DNA of 5,113 bases. It comes from JBOGUF01 sp050696075 (GTDB taxonomy: Bacteria > Chloroflexota > Chloroflexia > Thermomicrobiales > UBA6265). The number at the start of each line of letters is the position of its first letter. The first letter of the stretch is position 1. Shown piece by piece: positions 1 to 5,113 of the stretch. A program made the position numbers and the translations under genes. Under the pieces are notes generated by a model, which saw only the letters and a program-made list of their open reading frames with translations, ran no database searches and was not told where the DNA came from. The DNA lies in assembly GCA_050696075.1 (NCBI GenBank), contig JBOGUF010000206.1, forward strand, positions 1-5,113, written 5' to 3'.

Positions 1-17
1 GGACAACGTCGTTCTCC

Positions 18-34
18 CCTAACGCCTAACGCCT
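18..34. repeat. CCTAACG heptamer array, copy 1
   Basis: Two perfect tandem units of CCTAACG (18-24 and 25-31) are followed by a partial third (CCT, 32-34). The array begins about 10 bp past the stop codon of the J-domain gene, in the gap left of it. The same heptamer returns on the other side of that gene at 664-727. The preceding bases (GTTCTCC, 11-17) also resemble the flank of the 664-685 arm when that arm is read on the minus strand, so the homology extends slightly beyond the heptamers. The array may continue beyond the window. Its function is unknown; a dispersed intergenic repeat is the simplest reading. Confidence 0.6.
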
Positions 35-43
35 CTGCACTCG

Positions 44-610
44 TCACACCTCGTCTGGTCGGATCGCGTCGGGCGGCTTCGGCCTGTAGGCGATGCCGAT
101 GCTGGCGTCATAGGCCCGGCGCTTCGCCGGGTCGGTCAGCACTTCTTTCGCCGAGAGGATCTCGCGCATCCGTTCCGTGGCGTCCGCCGCCTTGTAGCGA
201 TCCGGGTGGTACTTCATGGCCAGTCGTTTGAAGGCTGCCTCGATCACCTCCGGCTCGGCCGCGGGATCAAGTTGCAGCGTCTGGTAGAGGGTGCGAACCG
301 GCGCCGCGCCATTGCCATTCGCGGTCGCGCGCGGACCGGCCGGGATCCGGCCGACGTAGTCGGCAAGCTGATCGGCACTGATGATCCGTTGCTGGAGGTC
401 GTCTTTCATCTCCGACGGCAGCGCAAACCGACCACCGCAGGCCCGGCACTCGAGTATCTGCTGTTGCCCCATCGGCAGCGACGCGACGACGTAGAGCGTG
501 AGCTTGCGCTTCGCCTCATAGACGGTGAAGACGCCCTGGGCACGGCACTTCGGGCACTGCCCGAGCACGTATCCCAAGTGCGCTATGTCTTCCCGGCTGC
601 CGAGGAACAT
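44..610 (-). CDS. J-domain protein with N-terminal zinc ribbon
   Basis: This 188-residue cytosolic protein has no signal peptide or membrane segment. Two CxxC pairs (C19/C22 and C55/C58) frame a beta-rich stretch and form a likely zinc ribbon. A linker of about 45 residues with an Ala/Asn/Gly-rich patch leads to a C-terminal J domain (about 107-170). That domain contains the HPD motif at 135-137, a basic helix II before it, and the usual 'LTDPAKRRAYD' end of helix IV. J domains stimulate ATP hydrolysis by DnaK/Hsp70, so the protein probably recruits Hsp70 to a specific client. It is not canonical DnaJ: it lacks the Gly/Phe region, the four-repeat zinc centre and the C-terminal substrate domains, and the J domain is C-terminal. 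The start is supported by a GAGGGAG ribosome-binding site (618-624) seven bases before the ATG. It lies 118 bp downstream of the propeller gene on the same strand, separated from it by a repeat hairpin, so co-transcription is possible but unproven. Confidence 0.9.
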   Translation of the reverse strand: MFLGSREDIAHLGYVLGQCPKCRAQGVFTVYEAKRKLTLYVVASLPMGQQQILECRACGGRFALPSEMKDDLQQRIISADQLADYVGRIPAGPRATANGNGAAPVRTLYQTLQLDPAAEPEVIEAAFKRLAMKYHPDRYKAADATERMREILSAKEVLTDPAKRRAYDASIGIAYRPKPPDAIRPDEV

Positions 611-663
611 CGACCGTCTCCCTCACCACGACTGCTGCATCTACTGTACCGCACAACGGCAGG

Positions 664-727
664 CGTTAGGGGATTAGGCGTTAGGGGAACAACATAGCTC
701 CTAACGCCTCACGCCTAATCCCTAACG
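664..727. repeat. CCTAACG heptamer arrays in inverted orientation (hairpin)
   Basis: The left arm has three minus-oriented heptamers: CGTTAGG 664-670, GATTAGG 672-678 and CGTTAGG 679-685, with one extra G at 671. The right arm has four plus-oriented units: CCTAACG 700-706, CCTCACG 707-713, CCTAATC 714-720 and CCTAACG 721-727. Unit for unit, the arms pair over three heptamers with one bulge and one mismatch, leaving a loop of about 21 nt. Pairing the inner unit with 700-706 instead gives an alternative fold. The array ends one base after the stop codon of the propeller gene. There is no T-run, so it is not a standard intrinsic terminator. It could act as a REP-like element that protects mRNA 3' ends or damps read-through into the J-domain gene. 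Confidence 0.7.
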
Positions 728-728
728 A

Positions 729-2468
729 CTATCGAGCGGGAACGATGACGCGGGCCGGTTCGGGGCCGGGATCGAGGGCGGCGCCGTGGTCGGTCGGTGG
801 AGGCGCGGCGACCACGGGATTCCTCGGCGACCAGACCGGCGGGCCCGTCTGGTCGCGTCTGGCATCGTAGACCAGATCGACTGCCTGCACCTGCCCGGCC
901 CAAGAGTCGGCCGGCACGAGGTAGGAGGGGCCGCGCCCATCCTCCGAGGGCAGGAAGAGCAACGCGCCGTCGATGGACCAGCTCAGGTAAGGGCTCACGC
1001 CGGAGCGGAGCGGGATGCGTACATCACTTTGGCTTGAGACGATGCGGAGGATATTTTCGCCCTCGACGAAGGCGATACGCGAGCCGTCGGGCGACCAGAC
1101 CGGGAATCCGATTTGCCAGGCGTCCGCTTCGATCTGCTCCAGCTCGTCGCTCAGCAGATCGAGAATGAAGATCTCGCTCGGGTCCGGATCGGTCCAGTCT
1201 CCGGGCAGGGTGAAGATCAGGAGCCGGTCGTCGGTCGGCGACCAGGCAACGCGGTATTCGTCGCGCACCCGGCGCTGAGTCACGTTCGTCAGGTCGCTGG
1301 TCGTCAGGTCAAGGACGTAGACGTCGCCGTCGCCGTACTCCTGCCCGCCGGTCGGCAATGGGAAGACGCTGTAGCTGACAAACGCGATCCGCCGGCTGTC
1401 CGGCGACCAGGCAACCGAACCGGCATGCTGCAAGCGATCGCCGGTCAGGTCAGTTTCGACCCCGGTCGCCACGTCGACCACATGGACCCCGATCTGTCCC
1501 TCGTCGAGCACGTCGTTGTAATTGGCAAAGCTGGTGAAGGCGATCCGCGTGCCGTCTGGGCTCCAGACCGGCCAACTCCCCCGGCCGAGCACGCGCGTCG
1601 CCAGCGCCCGTAGGTTTCGGCCGTCCCGATCGACGACGTTGAGCGTGGCGCTGGTTGGGCCGTTTCCAGGCGTCCGCGAGAGGAAGGCGATCTGTTCGCG
1701 GTCGGGACTCCAGGTCGGCCAGGCGACCGGCACCTCGGCCGTCACGACCACCGCTTCGGTGCCATCGGGCGCGGATAGGTGCAGCTCGTTGCCGCGGGCG
1801 AAAATCAGTGGCGCCCGCGTCTGTCGCATCTCGATCAGGCGGGTCGCCACCGCCTCGTCGGTCGGGTCGAGCTCGTTCAACTCGACCAGCGCCGCCTCGG
1901 CGGCGATCCAGTCGCGGCGGGTTTCGGCGGCCGACACCTCCTGAGCCAACGCGACGGCCCAGTCCTCGCGTGCCTGTTCGAGGAGCGCGGCGGCATCTTC
2001 GTAGCCCGGTACGTCGCGTGCGACGGGCAAGAGCTGGTCGATCGCCTCGCCGTACCGTCCGTCGCCGAGCGCCGCCGCCCCATCGCCGTAGGCAATCTGA
2101 TACGGCAGCAGCGCCTCTCGCGCCGCCGCGAATTGATCACGCGCGTCCTGGTAGTCGCCAGCAGCCTCAAAGGCGGCCATGGCCGCCGAATGGTCGCCGG
2201 CCGCCACGGCGGCGATGCCGCGCTCATACGCCACGGCCTGCTCGGAGTGGGTTGCGCGATCGTTCGCAACCGCGACGGCTACACCGGTGACAAGCGCCAC
2301 CAGCGGCAACAAAGCCACCCCGATCCACGCCATGCGGTGGTGCGAGGAAGTGACGCGGCGACCCGCCGCGGACTGTGCCGATCGGTCGGCGCGGGGCAGG
2401 TCCGCGCCACAGGCGGCGCAGGTTGACGCCGTCAGCGGGTTTGGCGAAGCGCAGGCGATGCAGAACAT
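729..2468 (-). CDS. Zinc-ribbon membrane protein with TPR-like region and TolB/PD40 beta-propeller
   Basis: This 579-residue protein has four visible parts. A zinc ribbon (C3/C6 and C17/C20) sits at the extreme N terminus, which fixes the start even though the ribosome-binding site is weak. A single hydrophobic helix spans about 46-69. Helical, Ala-rich TPR-like repeats spanning about 78-215 include an 'AAGDHSAAMAAFEAAGDYQDA' type unit. A C-terminal propeller carries WSPD-type motifs at W253, W302, W354, W409, W458, W497 and W546, the last three with departures such as WSID and WSPR. Spacing is 39-55 residues, typical of TolB/WD40-like (PD40) blades. The likely topology is a cytosolic ribbon with the TPR region and propeller outside the membrane. 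Such propellers bind proteins or ligands; no catalytic domain is seen. Roles as an envelope scaffold or sensor are inference. It is divergent from the cupin-like gene across a 192-bp gap. It is not the TolB of a Tol-Pal system: there is no TolB N-terminal domain and no tol or pal neighbours. Confidence 0.88.
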   Translation of the reverse strand: MFCIACASPNPLTASTCAACGADLPRADRSAQSAAGRRVTSSHHRMAWIGVALLPLVALVTGVAVAVANDRATHSEQAVAYERGIAAVAAGDHSAAMAAFEAAGDYQDARDQFAAAREALLPYQIAYGDGAAALGDGRYGEAIDQLLPVARDVPGYEDAAALLEQAREDWAVALAQEVSAAETRRDWIAAEAALVELNELDPTDEAVATRLIEMRQTRAPLIFARGNELHLSAPDGTEAVVVTAEVPVAWPTWSPDREQIAFLSRTPGNGPTSATLNVVDRDGRNLRALATRVLGRGSWPVWSPDGTRIAFTSFANYNDVLDEGQIGVHVVDVATGVETDLTGDRLQHAGSVAWSPDSRRIAFVSYSVFPLPTGGQEYGDGDVYVLDLTTSDLTNVTQRRVRDEYRVAWSPTDDRLLIFTLPGDWTDPDPSEIFILDLLSDELEQIEADAWQIGFPVWSPDGSRIAFVEGENILRIVSSQSDVRIPLRSGVSPYLSWSIDGALLFLPSEDGRGPSYLVPADSWAGQVQAVDLVYDARRDQTGPPVWSPRNPVVAAPPPTDHGAALDPGPEPARVIVPAR

Positions 2469-2555
2469 AGGACGACTCAGGCGCTCGACTTGCCAGGCGC
2501 CACTATCCTATCACGCCTCCCCGTACGATCCACGCCAAACGCGCCCCTTGGCATC

Positions 2556-2571
2556 TCCGTGATCTCACGGA
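2556..2571. promoter_or_regulatory. Perfect 16-bp palindrome, candidate operator
   Basis: TCCGTGA-TC-TCACGGA has 7-bp perfect arms around a 2-bp centre. It lies in the divergent gap, 88 bp before the propeller gene on one side and 89 bp before the chosen start of the cupin-like gene on the other. The two-base centre is too small for a stable RNA loop, so a dimeric DNA-binding regulator is the better reading. Its nearly central position would suit joint control of both genes. The remainder of 2469-2660 holds no gene I can support; the minus strand has a weak -10-like TAGGAT around 2505-2510 but no convincing -35. Confidence 0.45.
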
Positions 2572-2660
2572 TGGAGCCGCCGTGCCCACGTCATACCCTG
2601 AAGTTGGAATCGGCCCGGCGTTGCGCGCCTTTGGGGGCATCAGAGAAATCTCGGAAGAGG

Positions 2661-3722
2661 ATGAGCACAAGGATGGATGACTCCACGAAACGGTCAGATA
2701 TGAAGCAAGCACGCGGCCGCATCCGGCGTCTGCCGCTCGCGTTGGCGACTCTTCTCATTGTGCTAGCGTCAGCCGGACTGGTTGCGGCACGGCAGGTGGC
2801 GCGCTTTGACGAATCGCCCGCGACTGGTCACGCCCAGGTCGTCGCGCAGGGTATCGCTGATTTGCCGGACGAACCGGTCGTCTGGCGTCTCGTCGAGCGG
2901 ACGGCGGAACCCCGCGGCGCCGCGCGGTTCGGCGACCGCGTCTTGGGCTTCGTCCTGGCGACCGACGAGCCCGTCCTGCTGACCGACGAGACCGCGGGCG
3001 GCCCGGTCGACGTCGCCCGCATCGCGCCCGGCGAAGCCTATCTGGTGCAATCGGGCGCCCGGCAAATGCGATGGAGCCTCTCCGGTCAGCGCGTGAACTA
3101 TCTCGCCCTTGAACTGGTGCCGGCCGCGATCGCCGATCAGGTCGGCGGCGGCACGGTGCTGTACCAGACGCCGCCATTCGACCCGGCGACCGGCCAGCGC
3201 GATGTCGACCTGGTCCGCGATGTGCTCGCCTTCCAGGAATCAACGGTCATTCGCGACTCGGGACAACCGGTCGTCATCTTCGCCTCCGAAGGCGCCGTCG
3301 AGGTCGTGCCGTCGATCGGCAGGACGCGGACGCTGCAGCCGGGCGAGGTCGGCATCTTCGAGGGCGAACTGGCCATCACGGCGATGTCCGCGACCAGCGC
3401 CAACGCCAGTCGCATCCCGCTCGCCGCCTTCACTCAATCGCACCAGGCAACGCGGGCGACGGCGGGCGCGGCCTTCGTCGCCGGTGTCATCGGCCCGGAA
3501 ATCCCGCCGGTCCCGACACCGACGCCAGCCATCCCGCAACCGCCGGTCGAACCGGTGCCCTCCGCGACGCCGTCCGCCTCACCCACTCGCCCAACGGAAC
3601 CCGATCCCGAACCGACCGCCACGACCGACCGTCCGGATCGATCCACGCCAACCCCGCGGCCACCCGTCATTGTCATCCCGACGTTCATCACCCCAACGCC
3701 GACCGCGGAGGCGGCGCCGTAG
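2661..3722 (+). CDS. Exported protein with tandem cupin-like modules and Pro/Thr-rich tail
   Basis: The 353-residue product begins with a basic N-terminal stretch and a hydrophobic helix (about 24-43), which ends in VAA before Arg-Gln, so it is either a cleavable signal or an anchor. Two beta-rich modules follow. The first (about 70-153) carries the turn 'IAPGEAYLV'; the second (about 185-240) has 'GAVEVV' and 'LQPGEVGIFEGE'. Both patterns are typical of cupin (RmlC-like) barrels, but the His/Glu metal ligands are missing, so a binding or structural role is more likely than catalysis. Residues 281-353 are a low-complexity Pro/Thr/Ser tail, probably an extended extracellular spacer. The ATG at 2661 has a close GGAAGAGG ahead of it; ATG 2673 (four codons in) and ATG 2700 are alternatives. 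The frame stays open upstream to 2490, but that extension lacks hydrophobic structure and would put the signal helix too far in. I do not recognise a named family. Confidence 0.78.
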   Translation: MSTRMDDSTKRSDMKQARGRIRRLPLALATLLIVLASAGLVAARQVARFDESPATGHAQVVAQGIADLPDEPVVWRLVERTAEPRGAARFGDRVLGFVLATDEPVLLTDETAGGPVDVARIAPGEAYLVQSGARQMRWSLSGQRVNYLALELVPAAIADQVGGGTVLYQTPPFDPATGQRDVDLVRDVLAFQESTVIRDSGQPVVIFASEGAVEVVPSIGRTRTLQPGEVGIFEGELAITAMSATSANASRIPLAAFTQSHQATRATAGAAFVAGVIGPEIPPVPTPTPAIPQPPVEPVPSATPSASPTRPTEPDPEPTATTDRPDRSTPTPRPPVIVIPTFITPTPTAEAAP

Positions 3723-3737
3723 GCGAGCGAGCGCCTA
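3720..3737. terminator. Hairpin between convergent genes, candidate bidirectional terminator
   Basis: TAGGCG (3720-3725) and CGCCTA (3732-3737) form a perfect 6-bp stem around AGCGAG. The left arm begins with the TAG stop of the plus-strand gene and the right arm holds the TAG stop of the minus-strand gene. A G-U pair could lengthen the stem by one. No clear T-run follows on either strand, so intrinsic termination would be weak; ribosome clearance or Rho may assist. The placement, spanning the whole 12-bp gap, is what supports the call. Confidence 0.4.
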
Positions 3738-4385
3738 TTCCTCAGGCGTCGCCTCGGGTACAGCCTCGTCGCCGTGACCACCGTGCTCGTCCATGCCGTG
3801 CCGCCGGCGGCGGCGACCGCGCATCGCCTCGCGCCGCGCCTCGGCCTGAGCCTCCAAGTCGGCGCGGCTGTCAACCATGAAGGCGCGCTCGTTGAAGGTC
3901 GCCGTCTGCACGCCATCTGCTGCCGTGACGGTCACGATCAGCGTGATTCCCATGTCGGTTTTCGTGGCCAAGGTCGTGTTGAAGTGATTGGCGGTGCCGT
4001 AGTCATTGGCGGCGGCCAGGTCTTGGCTTGCGCCAGGGGCAATGGTGGTGATCTCGTCGATGACCACCGTGTTGGTGTGGGCGCGGTGATCCATGACGAC
4101 GGCGCGCACCCAGACTTCTTGGGGCGTCGAAGTCGTGTTCGTCAGAGTCAGCGCGTATTCGTCCCCCCGGTGGGTCGCGGGCGAAGTCGCCCGCCAGAGA
4201 AAGTCGAACTCCTGCAACTTCTCACGGAGCGCTTGGGGGTCCGCTGGGGTGGCGTCCGATCCGGCCTCCTGCGCGATTACAGAAGCGCCGCGCCAGCCGA
4301 TGACGCCGAGCGCCAGCGCCGACGCGCCGCCGGCCATCAGAGTCCGGCGGCTCACCGCCGGGGTCGCGTGTCCATGCCGATGCAT
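3735..4385 (-). CDS. Tat-exported beta-sandwich protein with His/Arg-rich tail
   Basis: The 216-residue product has a twin-arginine signal: S12-R13-R14-T-L-M followed by a hydrophobic stretch (17-30) and a likely cleavage site after VIA (A38). Mature residues 39-50 are a Ser/Asp/Thr/Pro linker, then a short helix (about 51-62). Residues about 63-172 alternate in a way expected of an immunoglobulin-like beta sandwich, with strands near 76-82, 90-98, 105-111 and 147-154. The tail (about 175-216) is a charged helix, then five arginines (191-195), His196, His201 and His204, and an acidic end. The N terminus is also His-rich (MHRHGH). Tat export suggests folding, perhaps with a cofactor, before export; metal binding by the tail is speculative. 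No enzymatic motif is seen and I do not recognise the family. A TCCTCC complement (4395-4400) gives a strong GGAGGA ribosome-binding site that fixes the start. The gene converges on the cupin-like gene. Confidence 0.85.
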   Translation of the reverse strand: MHRHGHATPAVSRRTLMAGGASALALGVIGWRGASVIAQEAGSDATPADPQALREKLQEFDFLWRATSPATHRGDEYALTLTNTTSTPQEVWVRAVVMDHRAHTNTVVIDEITTIAPGASQDLAAANDYGTANHFNTTLATKTDMGITLIVTVTAADGVQTATFNERAFMVDSRADLEAQAEARREAMRGRRRRRHGMDEHGGHGDEAVPEATPEE

Positions 4386-4391
4386 CGTTTG

Positions 4392-4469
4392 CTATCCTCC
4401 AATGACAAGGACGTCAGATCCGTCTGGTCGTCAACGGCGTCGACCGCCAACGACTGCTTTGGAGGATAG
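4392..4469 (-). promoter_or_regulatory. Inverted repeat that can sequester the Shine-Dalgarno of the Tat-protein gene
   Basis: CTATCCTCCAA (4392-4402) and TTGGAGGATAG (4459-4469) are perfect 11-bp reverse complements 56 bp apart. On the minus-strand transcript the upstream arm reads CTATCCTCCAA, an anti-Shine-Dalgarno-like sequence. The downstream arm reads TTGGAGGATAG and contains the GGAGG ribosome-binding site of the 3735-4385 gene. Pairing would hide that site. The complementarity is directly visible; a regulatory role (thermosensor, attenuator or translational switch) is inference. The 56-nt loop is not matched to any known riboswitch class. Alternatively the arms are two copies of a protein-binding site. 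Confidence 0.5.
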
Positions 4470-4477
4470 GAGGCGTT

Positions 4478-4495
4478 TGTAACCGCCCTGTAAAC
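4478..4495 (-). promoter_or_regulatory. 7-4-7 direct repeat, candidate response-regulator site
   Basis: Read on the minus strand, GTTTACA-N4-GGTTACA is a pair of near-identical heptamers with an 11-bp repeat distance. OmpR/PhoB-family regulators, including pho boxes, commonly use such heptamers about 11 bp apart. The site sits just after the acyltransferase stop and about 93 bp before the Tat-protein start. TTTACA (4489-4494) could also serve as a -35 element, but the -10 at 17 bp (TCCTAT, 4466-4471) is poor. A bulged hairpin (4471-4478 with 4492-4500) overlaps it and may be the real structure instead. Confidence 0.3.
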
Positions 4496-4498
4496 GGC

Positions 4499-5110
4499 CT
4501 ACTCCCGGCTCAACCACCGCTTCGCGAGCAGCGGGGCGGTGGCAACCGGGTCGAAGAGGATCGGATACCGCTCTTCGCCCCAGAAGTGGCGCGGCGGTCC
4601 GAGCACGATCATCCGCAGGCCTGCCAGCCGATACAACCGGATCATTGCAGCCGTACTCACGCCAACCCAATGGTGAAACCCGCGGCTGCGAACCACCTGC
4701 CACGTCCGACCGAGGGTCGCCAGCAGGAGGCGATGGTGGAGGTCGCTGTACTCGGGGGCAATCGCAACGCGATCGATGTTGACCACCCGTTCTCGTGGTT
4801 CGACCGTGAGGTCGAACGTCGCTTCGGTCGGCAAACGGTGACCGGGCGATGGCAGGATGATGCGGGCGGTGGCGGCGAGGTGATCACCGGCCCAGGCAAC
4901 GACGTGGATGGCGCGGTCGTCGTCCGCCTCATACTCCCGCCCGTCAGGAAAGGCGGCAGCATCGGCCCAGCCGCGCGCCATCACCACGCGATACCGCAGC
5001 CGGTAGACGGCGTCGCGATCCGCCTCGGTTGCCAGATCGATGCGAACGCTGTCCGCGGCGGCGAAGAAGCGCGGAACGCAGGCGTCGATCAGCGCCAGCG
5101 CCGTCGCCAT
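4499..5110 (-). CDS. GNAT-fold N-acyl amino acid synthase-like (FeeM/LuxI-like) acyltransferase
   Basis: The 203-residue product shows the pattern of the acyltransferase group that includes FeeM-type N-acyl amino acid synthases and, more distantly, LuxI. An N-terminal 'VYRLRYRVV' (35-43) is followed by a conserved acidic patch (E61, D63, D64), then a beta strand with A-x-A-R (R83), 'PTEATFDL' (94-101) and 'NIDRVAIAPEY' (111-121). A helix around 127-143 precedes 'RLYRLAGL' (158-165) and the C-terminal 'GPPRHFWGEERYP' (171-183). Such enzymes transfer long-chain acyl groups from acyl-ACP or CoA to an amino group, making lipoamino acids. The substrate here cannot be read from sequence, and a different GNAT reaction is possible. 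The protein has no signal peptide and is probably cytosolic. The ATG is three bases from the window end, so the true start may be further upstream and no ribosome-binding site can be seen. It lies 113 bp upstream of the Tat-protein gene on the same strand, so read-through could link the two. Confidence 0.75.
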   Translation of the reverse strand: MATALALIDACVPRFFAAADSVRIDLATEADRDAVYRLRYRVVMARGWADAAAFPDGREYEADDDRAIHVVAWAGDHLAATARIILPSPGHRLPTEATFDLTVEPRERVVNIDRVAIAPEYSDLHHRLLLATLGRTWQVVRSRGFHHWVGVSTAAMIRLYRLAGLRMIVLGPPRHFWGEERYPILFDPVATAPLLAKRWLSRE

Positions 5111-5113
5111 ATC

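Noticed and set aside
206..697. Long plus-strand open frame opposite the J-domain gene
   Set aside because: Its product has Arg-rich, low-structure composition typical of antisense frames in GC-rich DNA, and it overlaps a well-supported gene.
18..727. CRISPR array or integron attachment sites
   Set aside because: Units are 7 bp in direct tandem with no spacers, and there are no cas or integrase genes in the window.
729..2468. True TolB of the Tol-Pal system
   Set aside because: The protein has a zinc ribbon and membrane helix instead of the TolB N-terminal domain, and no tol or pal genes are nearby.
2548..2576. Promoter with TTGGCA as -35 for the cupin-like gene
   Set aside because: At 17 bp spacing the -10 position (ATGGAG) has almost no match to the consensus.
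2490..2660. Upstream extension of the cupin-like gene to the ATG at 2490
   Set aside because: The extra 57 residues show no domain or signal character, would bury the export helix about 80 residues in, and run through the palindrome; the start at 2661 has a purine-rich site ahead of it.
3109..3777. Second plus-strand frame inside the cupin-like gene
   Set aside because: The product is an Arg/Ser/Pro-rich string with no structure, an out-of-frame shadow of the C-rich coding sequence.
4403..4458. Known riboswitch in the loop of the leader inverted repeat
   Set aside because: I could not match the 56-nt segment to the conserved core of any riboswitch class I know.
3774..4469. Plus-strand open frame of 231 codons opposite the Tat-protein gene
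   Set aside because: No family pattern, and it covers a minus-strand gene with a clear Tat signal and ribosome-binding site.

Overview
This is a 5.1 kb, GC-rich bacterial window with five protein-coding genes, no RNA genes, no mobile-element genes and no CRISPR array. Protein style suggests a Chloroflexota lineage of the Thermomicrobia type: proteins with Tat or other export signals, Ala/Thr/Pro linkers such as 'DATPAD', Pro/Thr-rich tails, a zinc-ribbon membrane protein with a WD40-like propeller, and C-rich codon use. This is an inference from composition and style; no phylogenetic marker is present.

Layout from left to right. (1) A short J-domain protein with an N-terminal zinc ribbon (44-610, minus). 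It is preceded and followed by arrays of a degenerate telomere-like heptamer, CCTAACG (18-34 and 664-727). (2) A 579-residue membrane protein (729-2468, minus) with an N-terminal zinc ribbon, one transmembrane helix, TPR-like helices and a seven-motif TolB/PD40 beta-propeller. (3) A 192-bp divergent intergenic region (2469-2660) with a perfect 16-bp palindrome, a plausible shared operator. (4) A secreted or membrane-anchored protein (2661-3722, plus) with two cupin-like beta modules and a long Pro/Thr-rich tail. (5) Converging on it, a Tat-exported beta-sandwich protein with a His/Arg-rich tail (3735-4385, minus). A hairpin containing both stop codons separates the two. (6) A GNAT-fold acyltransferase of the N-acyl amino acid synthase (FeeM/LuxI-like) type (4499-5110, minus), whose start lies at the window edge.

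No pathway links all the genes. Three of the five products are predicted to be exported or membrane-bound, so the region looks like a cell-envelope and stress-related neighbourhood. The most interesting signals are non-coding. One is an 11-bp inverted repeat upstream of the Tat-protein gene that would pair its Shine-Dalgarno sequence with an upstream anti-Shine-Dalgarno sequence. Another is a 7-4-7 direct repeat beside it that resembles an OmpR/PhoB-type binding site. The third is the heptamer arrays placed directly after stop codons.
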